From Pseudoflavonifractor sp. MSJ-37 (lineage in GTDB: Bacteria; Bacillota; Clostridia; Oscillospirales; Oscillospiraceae): a stretch of DNA of 64,000 nucleotides. A program made the position numbers and the translations under genes. Numbering within the stretch: the first letter of the stretch is position 1; every line of letters starts with the position of its first letter. Of this stretch, positions 50,086 to 59,280 are shown in pieces. Below the pieces are notes generated by a model. It saw nothing but the letters and a program-made list of their open reading frames with translations, did not search any database and was not told the DNA's origin. The stretch is taken from contig NZ_JAHLPP010000001.1 in assembly GCF_018917965.1 (NCBI RefSeq), positions 248,001 to 312,000 of the forward strand, read 5' to 3'.

Positions 50086-50148
50086 GCCAGTCGAAACATC
50101 GAAACGCGGGCCGGACCGGCCCGAGACCGGATAAGGGAGTGTTATTCT

Positions 50149-51237
50149 ATGTCCATCGGCATCAAGGCCCCCGGCAAGTACACCCAGGGCGCGGGCGAGC
50201 TGTCCAAGCTGGGCCTGAACGTGAAGAAGATGGGGAGCAAGTTCTTCCTCCTCTGCACCGCCAACACGAGGAAGCGTGTGGGAGAGACCATCGAGGAGTC
50301 TCTGAAGAGCGTGGAGAAGGACTATGTGTTCTGCGACTTCCACGGCGAGTGCTCCAAGGCGGAGATCAGCCGCGTCATGGACCTGTTCCAGGAGAACGGC
50401 TGTGACGTGATGGTGGGCATCGGCGGCGGAAAGGTCATCGACACCGCCAAGGCCGCCGCGGAGAACCTGGGCGGCAAGCCTGTGGTCATCATCCCCACCG
50501 TGGCCTCCAACGACGCCCCCTGTTCCGGCGTGGCCGTCATCTACAACGAGGAGGGCGTGGTCATCAAGGCGCTCCTGACCAAGCGCAACCCCGACCTGGT
50601 GCTGGTGGACACCTCCGTGATCGCCAAGGCCCCCGCCCGTCTGCTGGTGGCCGGCATGGGCGACGCTCTGGCCACCTGGTTCGAGACCCGCGCCTGCAAG
50701 CGCAGCGGCGCCAAGAGCATGGCCCGGGGCGTGTGCTCCAACACCGCTTACATGATGAGCAAGCTCTGCTACGACCTGCTGATCCAGAATGGAGCCGCCG
50801 CTCTGGAGGCCCTGAAGAAGGGCGAGAGCGATCCGGCGCTGGAGAACGTGGTGGAGGCCAACATCTACCTGTCCGGCATCGGCTTCGAGAGCGGCGGTCT
50901 GGCCGCCGCCCACGCCATCAACGACGGCTTCGCCTACGTCCCTGCCGCCCACGGCATGTACCACGGCGAGAAGGTGGCCTACGGCCTGCTGTGCCAGTTG
51001 ATCCTGGAGGGCGCGCCTCAGGAGGAGTTCGACGAGGTGTCCCGCTTCTGCCGGACCGTGGGCCTGCCCACCAAGCTGGCGGACCTGGGCATCACCGAGG
51101 TGAAGGACGAGGAGATCCGCAAAGTGGCCGAGGCCGCCTGCGTCCCCACCCAGTCCACCAAGAACGTCCGGGCCGATATCACGCCCGACGAGGTCTACGC
51201 CGCTATCCTGAAGGTGGACGAGCTGGGCCGCCGGTAA
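50149..51237 (+). CDS. gldA: Glycerol dehydrogenase
   Basis: A 362-residue iron/zinc-type alcohol dehydrogenase that oxidises glycerol to dihydroxyacetone with NAD. GIGGGKVIDTAKAAA is the NAD-binding glycine motif, PTVASNDAPCSG is a GldA hallmark, and metal ligands lie in AGMGDALATWFE, AAHAINDGF and HGMYHGEKV. GATAAGGGAGTG precedes the ATG. Length is typical (about 365). Single gene with its own promoter and terminator. Confidence 0.95.
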   Translation: MSIGIKAPGKYTQGAGELSKLGLNVKKMGSKFFLLCTANTRKRVGETIEESLKSVEKDYVFCDFHGECSKAEISRVMDLFQENGCDVMVGIGGGKVIDTAKAAAENLGGKPVVIIPTVASNDAPCSGVAVIYNEEGVVIKALLTKRNPDLVLVDTSVIAKAPARLLVAGMGDALATWFETRACKRSGAKSMARGVCSNTAYMMSKLCYDLLIQNGAAALEALKKGESDPALENVVEANIYLSGIGFESGGLAAAHAINDGFAYVPAAHGMYHGEKVAYGLLCQLILEGAPQEEFDEVSRFCRTVGLPTKLADLGITEVKDEEIRKVAEAACVPTQSTKNVRADITPDEVYAAILKVDELGRR

Positions 51238-51253
51238 ACGAAACACAGGGAAT

Positions 51254-51293
51254 GCCCGGACGAAGCGAAAACACGCGCCGTCCGGGCGTTTTT
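51254..51293 (+). terminator. Terminator of gldA
   Basis: GCCCGGACG pairs with CGTCCGGGC, then GTTTTT. Confidence 0.88.
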
Positions 51294-51337
51294 CATGGGA
51301 GGATGGAGGCCGTTCGTCCCGGCCGGCAATCTGCCTC

Positions 51338-51366
51338 TTGACAGCCTGCCCCGATCGGTCTAAAAT
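51338..51366 (+). promoter_or_regulatory. Promoter of the metK riboswitch transcript
   Basis: TTGACA (51338-51343) and TAAAAT (51361-51366), spacer 17 bp. Confidence 0.85.
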
Positions 51367-51387
51367 AGACACACCAATCGAATAAGC

Positions 51388-51495
51388 CTTATCAAGAGCG
51401 GTGGAGGGAACGGCCCTATGAAGCCCGGCAACCTGCCAGCATCCCAAGCGGGTGTGGAAAGGTGCCAAATCCGGCGGTGACGATCGAAAGATGAG
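51388..51495 (+). ncRNA. SAM-I riboswitch (S box)
   Basis: P1 is CTTATC (51388-51393) with GATGAG (51490-51495). The core shows AGAGCGGTGGAGGGA, CCCTATGAAGCCCGGCAACCT and AAGGTGCCAAATCC, all signature S-box blocks. High S-adenosylmethionine should favour the downstream terminator and switch metK off. Confidence 0.96.
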
Positions 51496-51516
51496 GAAAG
51501 CTCACAGGTCTTTATG

Positions 51517-51545
51517 CGCTCCGCCGGACGGCGGGGCGTTTTTTT
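51517..51545 (+). terminator. Riboswitch terminator
   Basis: CGCTCCGCC pairs with GGCGGGGCG (one T-G) around GGAC, followed by seven Ts. Confidence 0.92.
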
Positions 51546-51591
51546 GTCCCCATCCGATGAGGCAATGTGCAAAATAGAAAGGAAGTACCAA

Positions 51592-52776
51592 ATGGCCAAG
51601 AAGCTTTTCACCTCCGAGTCTGTGACCGAGGGACATCCCGATAAGATCTGCGACCAGATCTCCGACGCCGTGCTGGACGCCATCCTGGAGCAGGATCCCA
51701 ATGGCCGCGTGGCCTGCGAGACCACTGTCACCACCGGCCTCGTCCATGTGATGGGCGAGATCACCACCAAGTGCTATGTGGACATCCCCAAGATCGCCCG
51801 GGATGTGATCCGGGAGATCGGCTATGACCGGGCCAAGTACGGCTTCGACTGCGACACCTGCGCCGTCATCACCTCCATCGATGAGCAGTCCGCCGACATC
51901 GCCATGGGCGTGGATGAGTCTCTGGAGCGCAAGGAGGGCGAGTCCGGCGACGACCTGACCAACGGCGCCGGCGACCAGGGCATGATGTTCGGCTACGCCT
52001 GCGATGAGACCCCGGAGCTCATGCCCCTGCCCATCTCTCTGGCCCATAAGATGGCCATGCGCCTCACTGCCGTGCGCAAGCAGGGCCTGGTGGACTACCT
52101 GCGCCCCGACGGCAAGACCCAGGTCACCATCGAGTACGGCGAGGATGACAAGCCCGTCCGGGTGGACGCGGTGGTGGTCTCCACCCAGCACGGCCCCGAG
52201 GTCAGTCTGGAGCAGATCCGCAGGGACATGATCGAGCTGGTCATCAAGCCCACGATCCCCGCCGGCCTCATGGACGACGACACCAAGATCTACGTGAACC
52301 CCACCGGCCGCTTCGTGATCGGCGGCCCTCAGGGCGACTCCGGCCTGACCGGCCGCAAGATCATCGTGGACACCTACGGCGGCAGCGCCCCCCACGGCGG
52401 CGGCGCCTTCTCCGGCAAGGATCCCACCAAGGTGGACCGCTCCGCCGCCTATGCCGCCCGCTGGGTGGCCAAGAACGTGGTGGCCGCCGGTCTGGCCACC
52501 CGCTGTCAGATCCAGCTGGCCTATGCCATCGGCGTGGCGGAGCCCGTCTCCGTCCGGGTGGACACCTTCGGCACCGGAACCGTCTCCGACCAGGCCCTGG
52601 AGGCCGCGGTGGAGAAGGTCTTCGACCTGCGTCCCACTGCCATCATCCGGGATCTGGACCTGCGCCGCCCCGGCTACCGCAAGGTGGCCGCCTACGGCCA
52701 CATGGGCCGCTCCGACCTGGATCTGACCTGGGAGCGTACCGACCGGGTGGACGCCCTGAAGGCCGCCCTCCAGTAA
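51592..52776 (+). CDS. metK: S-adenosylmethionine synthetase
   Basis: A 394-residue enzyme that makes SAM from methionine and [24 protein letters not shown] opens it (seen as [15 protein letters not shown]), [12 protein letters not shown] and [16 protein letters not shown] are the two MetK signatures. AAAGGAAGTACCA precedes the ATG. It is controlled by the SAM-I riboswitch just upstream. Full length, canonical. Confidence 0.98.
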   Translation: MAKKLFTSESVTEGHPDKICDQISDAVLDAILEQDPNGRVACETTVTTGLVHVMGEITTKCYVDIPKIARDVIREIGYDRAKYGFDCDTCAVITSIDEQSADIAMGVDESLERKEGESGDDLTNGAGDQGMMFGYACDETPELMPLPISLAHKMAMRLTAVRKQGLVDYLRPDGKTQVTIEYGEDDKPVRVDAVVVSTQHGPEVSLEQIRRDMIELVIKPTIPAGLMDDDTKIYVNPTGRFVIGGPQGDSGLTGRKIIVDTYGGSAPHGGGAFSGKDPTKVDRSAAYAARWVAKNVVAAGLATRCQIQLAYAIGVAEPVSVRVDTFGTGTVSDQALEAAVEKVFDLRPTAIIRDLDLRRPGYRKVAAYGHMGRSDLDLTWERTDRVDALKAALQ

Positions 52777-52793
52777 ACGGGACAGGAACTGAG

Positions 52794-52840
52794 ACGCGTC
52801 CCTCCGCAAAGCACGGCTGTGCGCGGAGGGACGCGTTTTT
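52794..52840 (+). terminator. Terminator of metK
   Basis: ACGCGTCCCTCCGC pairs with GCGGAGGGACGCGT over 14 bp, then TTTT. Confidence 0.92.
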
Positions 52841-52945
52841 GGCCTTTCCCGGGAAAAGTTTCGAAAAAGTTTAGCATCTCCCCGTGGCGGGGGAGCGGCA
52901 GATCTGGTAAGATGACAGAGAGACGGACTGAGAGGAGCGGGCGGT

Positions 52946-54400
52946 ATGGAGCGGCGGATCTTCCTATATCATACGATCGTGGTGACGGCGGCCCTGACCG
53001 CCCTGCTCCTGATCAGCGTGTTGGCGATCCGGCGGATCGATGACTACTATCTCCAGCGGTCCTTCACCGACCCGGACAGCAATGCCGCCCAGGTCCAGAG
53101 CCTGCTGGACGGGTGGGACCCGGATTCCGAGACCCTGGGGGCCCTCAGCCGGGAGCTGAGGGAGCTGGGATACAACTTCTGCGTCCAGGGGGATGGACAG
53201 GAGCTCTACTCCAGTCTGGACCCCTTCCAGCAGGAGATCCTCCGCCGCACCATGGGGGCGGTGGACTGGGCCGGGGACCGGGCTCTCTCCATCTGGAGCG
53301 AGGGCATCATGACGGTCGGGGTCCGGAACGGGGCCTATACACTGATTGCCATGTCCCACCCCGACGCCCCGGAGTTCTTCGGCCGCCAGCGGCCCCAGAA
53401 CGAGACCATGCTCCTGACGGTGCTGGTGATCGGCGGGGCGGCGATCCTGGTGATCGTGTCCCTGAGCATGGTCTCCGCCAAGATCCAGGTCCGGCGGATG
53501 ATGCGCCCGGTGGAGGCCCTGACCGCGGCGGCACGGCGGATCGAGGGGGGCGACCTGTCCCAGCCGGTGGGCTATGAGGGGAAGGACGAGTTCACCGCGG
53601 TCTGCGCCGCCTTCGAGCAGATGCAGGAGCATCTTCTGCGGGAGCGGGAGAAGAACGCCGCCCACGAGCGGGCCCGCACCGACCTGGTGGCGGGGATCTC
53701 CCACGACCTGCGCACCCCCCTCACTTCGGTGAAGGGCTACATCAAGGGCCTGCGGGACGGGGTGGCCAATACGCCGGAAAAGCGGACCCAGTATCTGGAC
53801 ATCGCCTACCGGAACGCCTGCCGGATGGACGTGCTCCTCCAGCGGCTGTTCTACTTCTCCAAGCTGGAGACCGGAGCACTGCCCTGGTTCCCGGTGGAGG
53901 AGGACCTGGGCCGCTTCGTGGAGCGCTTCGTCCGGGACACGGCAGGGGAGCTGGAGCAGAAGGGGGGCTCCATGGAGCTGGAAGTCCGTCCAGGCCCCCA
54001 CCCGGTGCGGATCGACACGGAGCAGATGGGCCGGGTGCTATCCAACCTGACAGAGAACGCGGTGCGCTACGCCGGGGCCCACCCTCTGCGGCTGGTCCTG
54101 ACGGTCTGGCGGGAGGGGGAGACGGAGCGTCTCCGCTTCGCCGACAACGGACGGGGCGTGGCAGAGGAGGATCTGCCCCATCTGTTCGAGCAGTTCTGGC
54201 GGGAGGACCCCGCCCGGAGCGGGAAGAGCGGCGAGGGCAGCGGCCTTGGCCTGTACATCGTGAAGCACATCGTGGAGACCCATGGAGGGACCATCCGGGC
54301 GGAGAACAGCGGCGGACTGGTGTTCGAGCTGGCTCTGCCCACCGGTCTGAAAGGAGGAGAGGACCATCATGCGGAAGATCCTGATCGCGGAGGACGATGA
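52946..54400 (+). CDS. Sensor histidine kinase
   Basis: A 484-residue membrane kinase. Helix 1 spans about residues 8-28 and helix 2 about 155-178, enclosing an extracellular sensor region of some 125 residues. HAMP follows (RRMMRPVEALTAAARRIEGG), then the dimerisation helix with phospho-acceptor H253 (AGISHDLRTPLTSVKG) and the ATPase boxes SNLTENAVRYAG, DNGRGVAEEDL and GSGLGLYIVKHIVE. It overlaps its response regulator gene by 32 bp. The pair is followed by a MacA/MacB-like export set, so cell-envelope or antimicrobial sensing is plausible. The signal is unknown. Confidence 0.94.
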   Translation: MERRIFLYHTIVVTAALTALLLISVLAIRRIDDYYLQRSFTDPDSNAAQVQSLLDGWDPDSETLGALSRELRELGYNFCVQGDGQELYSSLDPFQQEILRRTMGAVDWAGDRALSIWSEGIMTVGVRNGAYTLIAMSHPDAPEFFGRQRPQNETMLLTVLVIGGAAILVIVSLSMVSAKIQVRRMMRPVEALTAAARRIEGGDLSQPVGYEGKDEFTAVCAAFEQMQEHLLREREKNAAHERARTDLVAGISHDLRTPLTSVKGYIKGLRDGVANTPEKRTQYLDIAYRNACRMDVLLQRLFYFSKLETGALPWFPVEEDLGRFVERFVRDTAGELEQKGGSMELEVRPGPHPVRIDTEQMGRVLSNLTENAVRYAGAHPLRLVLTVWREGETERLRFADNGRGVAEEDLPHLFEQFWREDPARSGKSGEGSGLGLYIVKHIVETHGGTIRAENSGGLVFELALPTGLKGGEDHHAEDPDRGGR

Positions 54401-55076
54401 GGAGATCGCCATGCTGGAGCGGGACTATCTGGAGATCGAGGGGTTCCAGACCAAACTGGTGCCCGATGGAACGGCGGCGGCCTCGGAGGCATTGGGCGGC
54501 GGCTATGACCTGATCCTGCTGGACCTGATGCTGCCGGGGCGGAACGGCTATGAGGTCTGCCGCCAGATCCGGGACAAGGTGGATGTGCCGATCCTGATGG
54601 TCACTGCCCGCACCGACTCGGTGGACAAGATCCGGGGCCTGGGCCTGGGGGCCGACGACTACATCGCCAAGCCCTTCGACCCGGCAGAGCTGGTGGCCCG
54701 GGTGAAGGCCCACCTGAGCCGGTATGACCGGCTGGTGAAGGCTGGGAGCCGGGTGGACGCCTCCGACCGGGACACCATCACGGTGGGGGACCTGCGGATC
54801 CTGCCCCGGAGCTGGAAGGTCTACAAGGGAGACAAGGAGCTCCGTCTGCCCAACCGGGAGTTCGAGCTGCTGAAATTTTTGGCGGAGGAGCCCAACATCG
54901 TGTTCTCCAAGGAACAGCTCTTCGAGGCCATCTGGGGCTATGACTATGTGGGGGACAGCGCCACGGTCACGGTCCACATCGGCCGCATCCGCGAGAAGAT
55001 CGAGGACGACCCGGCCCACCCCAAGATCATCGAGACGGTCTGGGGCGCGGGCTATCGGCTGAACAAAGAGAGATAG
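54369..55076 (+). CDS. OmpR-family response regulator
   Basis: A 235-residue regulator. The receiver domain (1 to about 120) has the acidic pair EDDEE, phospho-acceptor D52 (LILLDLMLPG) and the lysine in YIAKPFDPAEL. A winged-helix DNA-binding domain follows (LPNREFELLKFLAEEPN to GAGYRLNKE). GAAAGGAGGAGAGGACCATC precedes the ATG, within the kinase gene, so the two are coupled. Repeat element copy 3 and a terminator follow. Confidence 0.95.
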   Translation: MRKILIAEDDEEIAMLERDYLEIEGFQTKLVPDGTAAASEALGGGYDLILLDLMLPGRNGYEVCRQIRDKVDVPILMVTARTDSVDKIRGLGLGADDYIAKPFDPAELVARVKAHLSRYDRLVKAGSRVDASDRDTITVGDLRILPRSWKVYKGDKELRLPNREFELLKFLAEEPNIVFSKEQLFEAIWGYDYVGDSATVTVHIGRIREKIEDDPAHPKIIETVWGAGYRLNKER

Positions 55077-55087
55077 GGACTTGGTCT

Positions 55088-55315
55088 GTCAAAAAAGTTA
55101 TTTCTCCCGTTGAGCAGTGCAAGAGCCTCGCAGAGTTCCGTCACCCGCAGGTGACAGAATGAGATGTAAGGCGTTTTTTCTGAGGACATGTGCCTCAGAA
55201 AAAACTCTTCTCAGGCCGCTAGCGTGCAAGCAAAGCGAGTGTGCGCGGCGGCCTGCATCCCATCGAAGAACGAACCAGCATTTCTGAGAAGCGTGTCGAA
55301 CTGGTTCGACACGCT
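55088..55315 (-). repeat. Dispersed structured repeat, copy 3 (inverted)
   Basis: This is the reverse complement of the element at 9090-9290 and 12402-12655. On the minus strand it reads AGCGTGTCGAACCAG-TTCGACACGCT, CTCAGAAATGCTGG, GATGGGATGCAGGCCGCCGCG, the GTTTTTTCTGAGG/CCTCAGAAAAAAC hairpin, GCGTTTTT-type flank, CACCTGCGGGTGACGG, CTCTGCGAGGCTCTTG and CTTTTTTGAC. It lies between the regulator stop (12 bp away) and its terminator. Confidence 0.87.
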
Positions 55316-55318
55316 GGT

Positions 55319-55354
55319 CCCCCGGCGCCGAGCGGTGCCGGGGGCTTGTTTTTT
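55319..55354 (+). terminator. Terminator of the two-component operon
   Basis: CCCCCGGCGCC pairs with GGTGCCGGGGG around GAGC, followed by CTTGTTTTTT. Confidence 0.9.
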
Positions 55355-55500
55355 GGCCGGATAGGAGAAAAACGAGCGCCGGAGCGCCCGAGATCTTCTC
55401 TGTGTTTATAGATCCTTTAGATTTCCTTCACATCGAGTTGAGAGCGGTCTGATATGATAGAGCCTGTTGAATTTAGATCCAGCATGGAAAGGATGGCTGA

Positions 55501-57321
55501 ATGGATATGATACCGAAGCTGAGCCTGAAAAAGCAGACGGATGGAGCCCCTGCCTCCGAGGGCTCTGTCCCCAAGAGACGGCGGAGGAAGCTGCCCGTCA
55601 AGCGGATCGTGGCTCTGGTGGTCGTGGCCGCGGTGGCCGCGGGTGTGGTCAAGACCGTCCGGAGCAAAGGCGGACAGGCGGCGGCCGCCGCTGAGGGAGC
55701 CTATACCACCGCCGAGGTGGAGCGCCGGGACATCACCGCCACCATCACCGGAAGCGGCACCCTGGAGGCGGCGGACTCCTACTCTGTCACCACGCTGAAG
55801 GAGGGCACGATCCTCTCCGCCGACTTCCAAGAGGGGGACCAGGTCCAGGAGGGCACGGTCCTCTACACCATCGACAGCTCTGACGCGGCCACTTCGCTGG
55901 AGCAGTCCCAGCTCTCCGTGGATCAGGCCAAGCGGAATTATAACAATAAGGTGAAGGACAAGAGCGACCTGACCGTCACGGCCCCCGCCGCCGGCCGGAT
56001 CGTGACCCTGGACGTGGAGGTGGGCGACGATGTGAACGCCGGCCAGCAGGTGGCCACTCTCCGGGACTCCGACACCATGAAGCTGAAGGTGCCCTTCCCG
56101 GCAGACGACGCCGAGCAGTTCTATGTGGGCCAGAGCGCCACCGTGACGCTGGACTCCACCTTCGAGACCCTCACCGGCACCGTCAGCGCCATCGATGCCA
56201 ACACGGAGGTCCTCACCGGAAATATGATCGTCCACCAGGTCACGATCGAGGTGACCAACCCCGGCGGCCTCTCCACCACCCAGTCGGCCTCCGCTCAGGT
56301 GGCCGGGGTGGGCAGCACCTCCGGCGGCACCTTCCAGTATGAGGCGGAAAAGACCATCACCGCCAAGACCTCCGGCACCGTGTCCTCCATCCCTGTGTCC
56401 GAGGGTACCCGGGTCTCCGTGGGCCAGACCGTCCTCCAGCTCACCAGCGACGATCTGGACGAGCAGATCCAGAGCGCCTCCGACAATGTGCGCAATGCGG
56501 AGCTGTCTTACAGCAAGCAGGCGGAACAGCTGGAGGACTACACCATCACCGCCCCCATCACCGGCACCATCGTGGACAAGAACTACAACGCCGGCGAGAC
56601 GACCGAGGCCAACAAGGCTCTGTGTACGATCTACGACCTGTCCTATCTGACCATGACCCTCAGCGTGGATGAGCTGGACATCTCCGACATCGCCGTGGGC
56701 CAGACGGTCTCCATCACCGCCGACGCGGTGGAGGACAAGACCTATACCGGCACCGTCACCAAGGTCAGCGTGGCGGGCACCTCCTCCGGCAGTGCCACCA
56801 CCTATCCGGTGACCATCCGCATCGACGAGACCGACGGGCTCCTGCCCGGCATGAACGTGGATGCCACCATCGAGCTGGAGAGCGCCTCCGGCGTGCTGTC
56901 CATCCCGGCGGCGGCCCTGAACCGGGGCAACACCGTCCTGGTGACGGCGGACTCTCCCAGCGCGGTGGACGCGGCCACGGCCCTCCCGGCGGCCAGCGGC
57001 GCGCCGGACGCCGGGGACGCTCCAGCAGACGGCGAAGCCCCCGAGGGCGATGCGGACAAGGACGGGAAGAACGCCCAGAGCGCGGACAGCCAGCAGTACG
57101 TCTCGGTGCAGGTGACCACCGGCGTCAGCGACGGTGACTACATCGAGATCGTCTCCGGCCTCCAGGAGGGCGACGTGGTGGCCTACATCCCCACCAGCTC
57201 GTCTTCCGGCGGCGACTTCATGATGATGGGTCCCGGCGGCATGACCGGCGGTGATATGGGCGGCGCCCCCGGCGGAGGCGGCGGTGCGCCCGGCGGCGGC
57301 GGACCGGGAGGTGGCTTCTGA
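55501..57321 (+). CDS. MacA/HlyD-type efflux adaptor with Gly-rich tail
   Basis: A 606-residue membrane-anchored adaptor for the ABC exporter encoded next. A short cytoplasmic basic head (PKRRRRKLPVKR) leads into one helix (IVALVVVAAVAAGVV), then barrel-sandwich, lipoyl-like and beta-barrel repeats (EGTILSADFQEGDQVQEGTVLY; GRIVTLDVEVGDDVNAGQQV; SGTVSSIPVSEGTRVSVGQTV). The tail is extraordinarily Gly- and Met-rich (MMMGPGGMTGGDMGG, GAPGGGG). At 606 residues it is longer than usual MacA (about 370); the middle seems to hold two tandem lipoyl-type modules. It is followed by MacB-like ATPase and permease genes within 1 bp and 4 bp overlap, so one export system. Confidence 0.9.
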   Translation: MDMIPKLSLKKQTDGAPASEGSVPKRRRRKLPVKRIVALVVVAAVAAGVVKTVRSKGGQAAAAAEGAYTTAEVERRDITATITGSGTLEAADSYSVTTLKEGTILSADFQEGDQVQEGTVLYTIDSSDAATSLEQSQLSVDQAKRNYNNKVKDKSDLTVTAPAAGRIVTLDVEVGDDVNAGQQVATLRDSDTMKLKVPFPADDAEQFYVGQSATVTLDSTFETLTGTVSAIDANTEVLTGNMIVHQVTIEVTNPGGLSTTQSASAQVAGVGSTSGGTFQYEAEKTITAKTSGTVSSIPVSEGTRVSVGQTVLQLTSDDLDEQIQSASDNVRNAELSYSKQAEQLEDYTITAPITGTIVDKNYNAGETTEANKALCTIYDLSYLTMTLSVDELDISDIAVGQTVSITADAVEDKTYTGTVTKVSVAGTSSGSATTYPVTIRIDETDGLLPGMNVDATIELESASGVLSIPAAALNRGNTVLVTADSPSAVDAATALPAASGAPDAGDAPADGEAPEGDADKDGKNAQSADSQQYVSVQVTTGVSDGDYIEIVSGLQEGDVVAYIPTSSSSGGDFMMMGPGGMTGGDMGGAPGGGGGAPGGGGPGGGF

Positions 57322-57322
57322 T

Positions 57323-58066
57323 ATGAGAGCGCTGATCGAATTCAAGGACGTCTGTAAGTACTACCAGATGGGTGACACCGTGGTGAAGGCGGCGGACGGC
57401 ATCTCCTTCCAGATCTTCGAAGGGGAGTTCGTGGCCATCGTGGGCCAGTCCGGCTCCGGCAAGTCCACCTGCATGAACATCATCGGTTGTCTGGACGTGC
57501 CCACCTCCGGCACCTATCTGCTGGATGGCCGGGACGTAGGCGGCATGAACAGAGATGAACTGGCGGAGATCCGCAACGAGCTCCTGGGCTTCATCTTCCA
57601 GCAGTACAACCTGCTGCCCAAGCTGAATCTGGCGGAGAACGTGGAGGTCCCCATGATGTACGCCGGGGTCCCCAAGGCCGAACGCCGTCAGCGGGCTCTG
57701 GCCGCCCTGGATGTGGTGGGCCTCCGGGAGAAATACAAGCATAAGCCCAGCGAGCTCTCCGGCGGCCAGCAGCAGCGGGTGTCCATCGCCCGGGCGCTGG
57801 TGGGGGAGCCCTCCCTGATCCTGGCCGACGAGCCCACCGGCGCGCTGGATTCCCGCACCGGACGGGAGGTGCTGGCCATCCTCCAGGACCTGCATCGGCA
57901 GGGCCACACCATCGTCCTCATCACCCATGACAATTCCATCGCCGTCCAGGCCCAGCGGATCATCCGGCTGGAGGACGGCCACGTGATCTACGACGGTCCC
58001 GCCGACGCCCCGGAGGCGGTGGTCACGCCCAAAGCGGCCGGGACGGGAGAGGAGGCCGCCGTATGA
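57323..58066 (+). CDS. ABC exporter ATPase (MacB/LolD type)
   Basis: A 247-residue ATPase of the MacB/LolD group. Walker A is GQSGSGKST, signature is [15 protein letters not shown], Walker B is [13 protein letters not shown], switch histidine in LITHDN. GGGAGGTGGCTTCTGAT precedes the ATG; the gene is 1 bp after the adaptor stop and overlaps the permease by 4 bp. The C-terminal 20 residues are an extension with no clear motif. Confidence 0.95.
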   Translation: MRALIEFKDVCKYYQMGDTVVKAADGISFQIFEGEFVAIVGQSGSGKSTCMNIIGCLDVPTSGTYLLDGRDVGGMNRDELAEIRNELLGFIFQQYNLLPKLNLAENVEVPMMYAGVPKAERRQRALAALDVVGLREKYKHKPSELSGGQQQRVSIARALVGEPSLILADEPTGALDSRTGREVLAILQDLHRQGHTIVLITHDNSIAVQAQRIIRLEDGHVIYDGPADAPEAVVTPKAAGTGEEAAV

Positions 58067-59253
58067 GCATCTTCGAATCCCTGGAGCTGGCAGTGAAGAA
58101 CATCGTCTCCAGCAAGACGCGGACCTTCCTGACCATGCTGGGCATCATCATCGGCGTGGCGGCGGTGATCCTGATCGAGGGCCTGGGCAACGGCCTGAAG
58201 GGCTATGTGACCGACAGCTTCTCCGACCTGGGCACCAACACCCTCAATGTCACCGTCCAGTCCCGGGGCGCTACCCGCCAGCTCAGCGTGGACGATATGT
58301 ACGACATCGTGTCGGAGAACAGCGGCTATCTGGACCTGTGTTCCCCTACGGTCTCCATGCCTGGACAGGTGAAGATCGGCTCGGACACGGTGAGCACCAC
58401 CAGTGTCTCCGGCGTCAGTGAGGACTACTTCACGATCTACGGCCGGGAGATCGCCCAGGGGCGGAGGCTCCAGTACAGCGACATCGCCGGCCGGGCCAAG
58501 GTCTGCGTGATCGGCGCCTATCTGGATCAGGCCTATTTCGGCGGCAATTCCGTGGGCCAGACCCTCCGGGTGGGGGGACAGAGCCTCACCGTGGTGGGCG
58601 TCCTGACCCAGAAGGACGACGATCTGGAGGAGAGCGGCAGTGACGACTGCCTCTATCTGCCGTACAGCACCGCCGCCCGCCTCACCGGCACTGTGAGCGC
58701 CTACGTCATCACGGTGAAGGACGAGGAGCAGGTCAAGCAGAGCGTGAGCGTACTGGAGAGCGCCCTCTACGAGGTGTTCGCCAGCGACGATTATTATAAT
58801 GTGACCAGCATGTCGGAGATGGTAGAGACGATGACCAGCATGATCAACATCCTGGTGGGCATCCTGGCAGGCATCGCCGCCATCTCTCTGGTGGTGGGCG
58901 GCATCGGCATCATGAACATCATGCTGGTCTCCGTCACGGAGCGGACGCGGGAGATCGGCATCCGAAAATCGCTGGGCGCCAAAGAACGCTATATCATGCA
59001 GCAGTTCGTCATCGAGGCGGCCTGCACCAGCGCCCTGGGCGGCGTGCTGGGCATCCTGCTGGGGAAGGGACTTTCCACTGTGGCCTCTCAGGTGGCCAGC
59101 AGTCTGATGGACGCCAGCCTGAACGTGTCCCCCACCATGAGCGCAGTGGCCCTGGCCTTCGGGATCTCCGTGGGCATCGGCATCCTCTTCGGGTACCTGC
59201 CCGCCAAGAAGGCCGCCCGTCTGAACCCCATCGACGCCCTGCACTATGACTGA
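58063..59253 (+). CDS. MacB-like ABC permease
   Basis: A 396-residue permease. Helix 1 ([22 protein letters not shown]) is followed by a large extracellular MacB-PCD domain of about 230 residues, then FtsX-type helices ([29 protein letters not shown] and two more) with the cytoplasmic coupling stretch [18 protein letters not shown]. Overlaps the ATPase gene by 4 bp. With the adaptor and ATPase it forms a tripartite-like exporter; in a Gram-positive there is no outer-membrane partner, so it likely moves peptides or lipophilic compounds across or out of the membrane. Confidence 0.94.
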   Translation: MSIFESLELAVKNIVSSKTRTFLTMLGIIIGVAAVILIEGLGNGLKGYVTDSFSDLGTNTLNVTVQSRGATRQLSVDDMYDIVSENSGYLDLCSPTVSMPGQVKIGSDTVSTTSVSGVSEDYFTIYGREIAQGRRLQYSDIAGRAKVCVIGAYLDQAYFGGNSVGQTLRVGGQSLTVVGVLTQKDDDLEESGSDDCLYLPYSTAARLTGTVSAYVITVKDEEQVKQSVSVLESALYEVFASDDYYNVTSMSEMVETMTSMINILVGILAGIAAISLVVGGIGIMNIMLVSVTERTREIGIRKSLGAKERYIMQQFVIEAACTSALGGVLGILLGKGLSTVASQVASSLMDASLNVSPTMSAVALAFGISVGIGILFGYLPAKKAARLNPIDALHYD

Positions 59254-59280
59254 CCGACGACAAGAAGGAGTAGGATCTCA

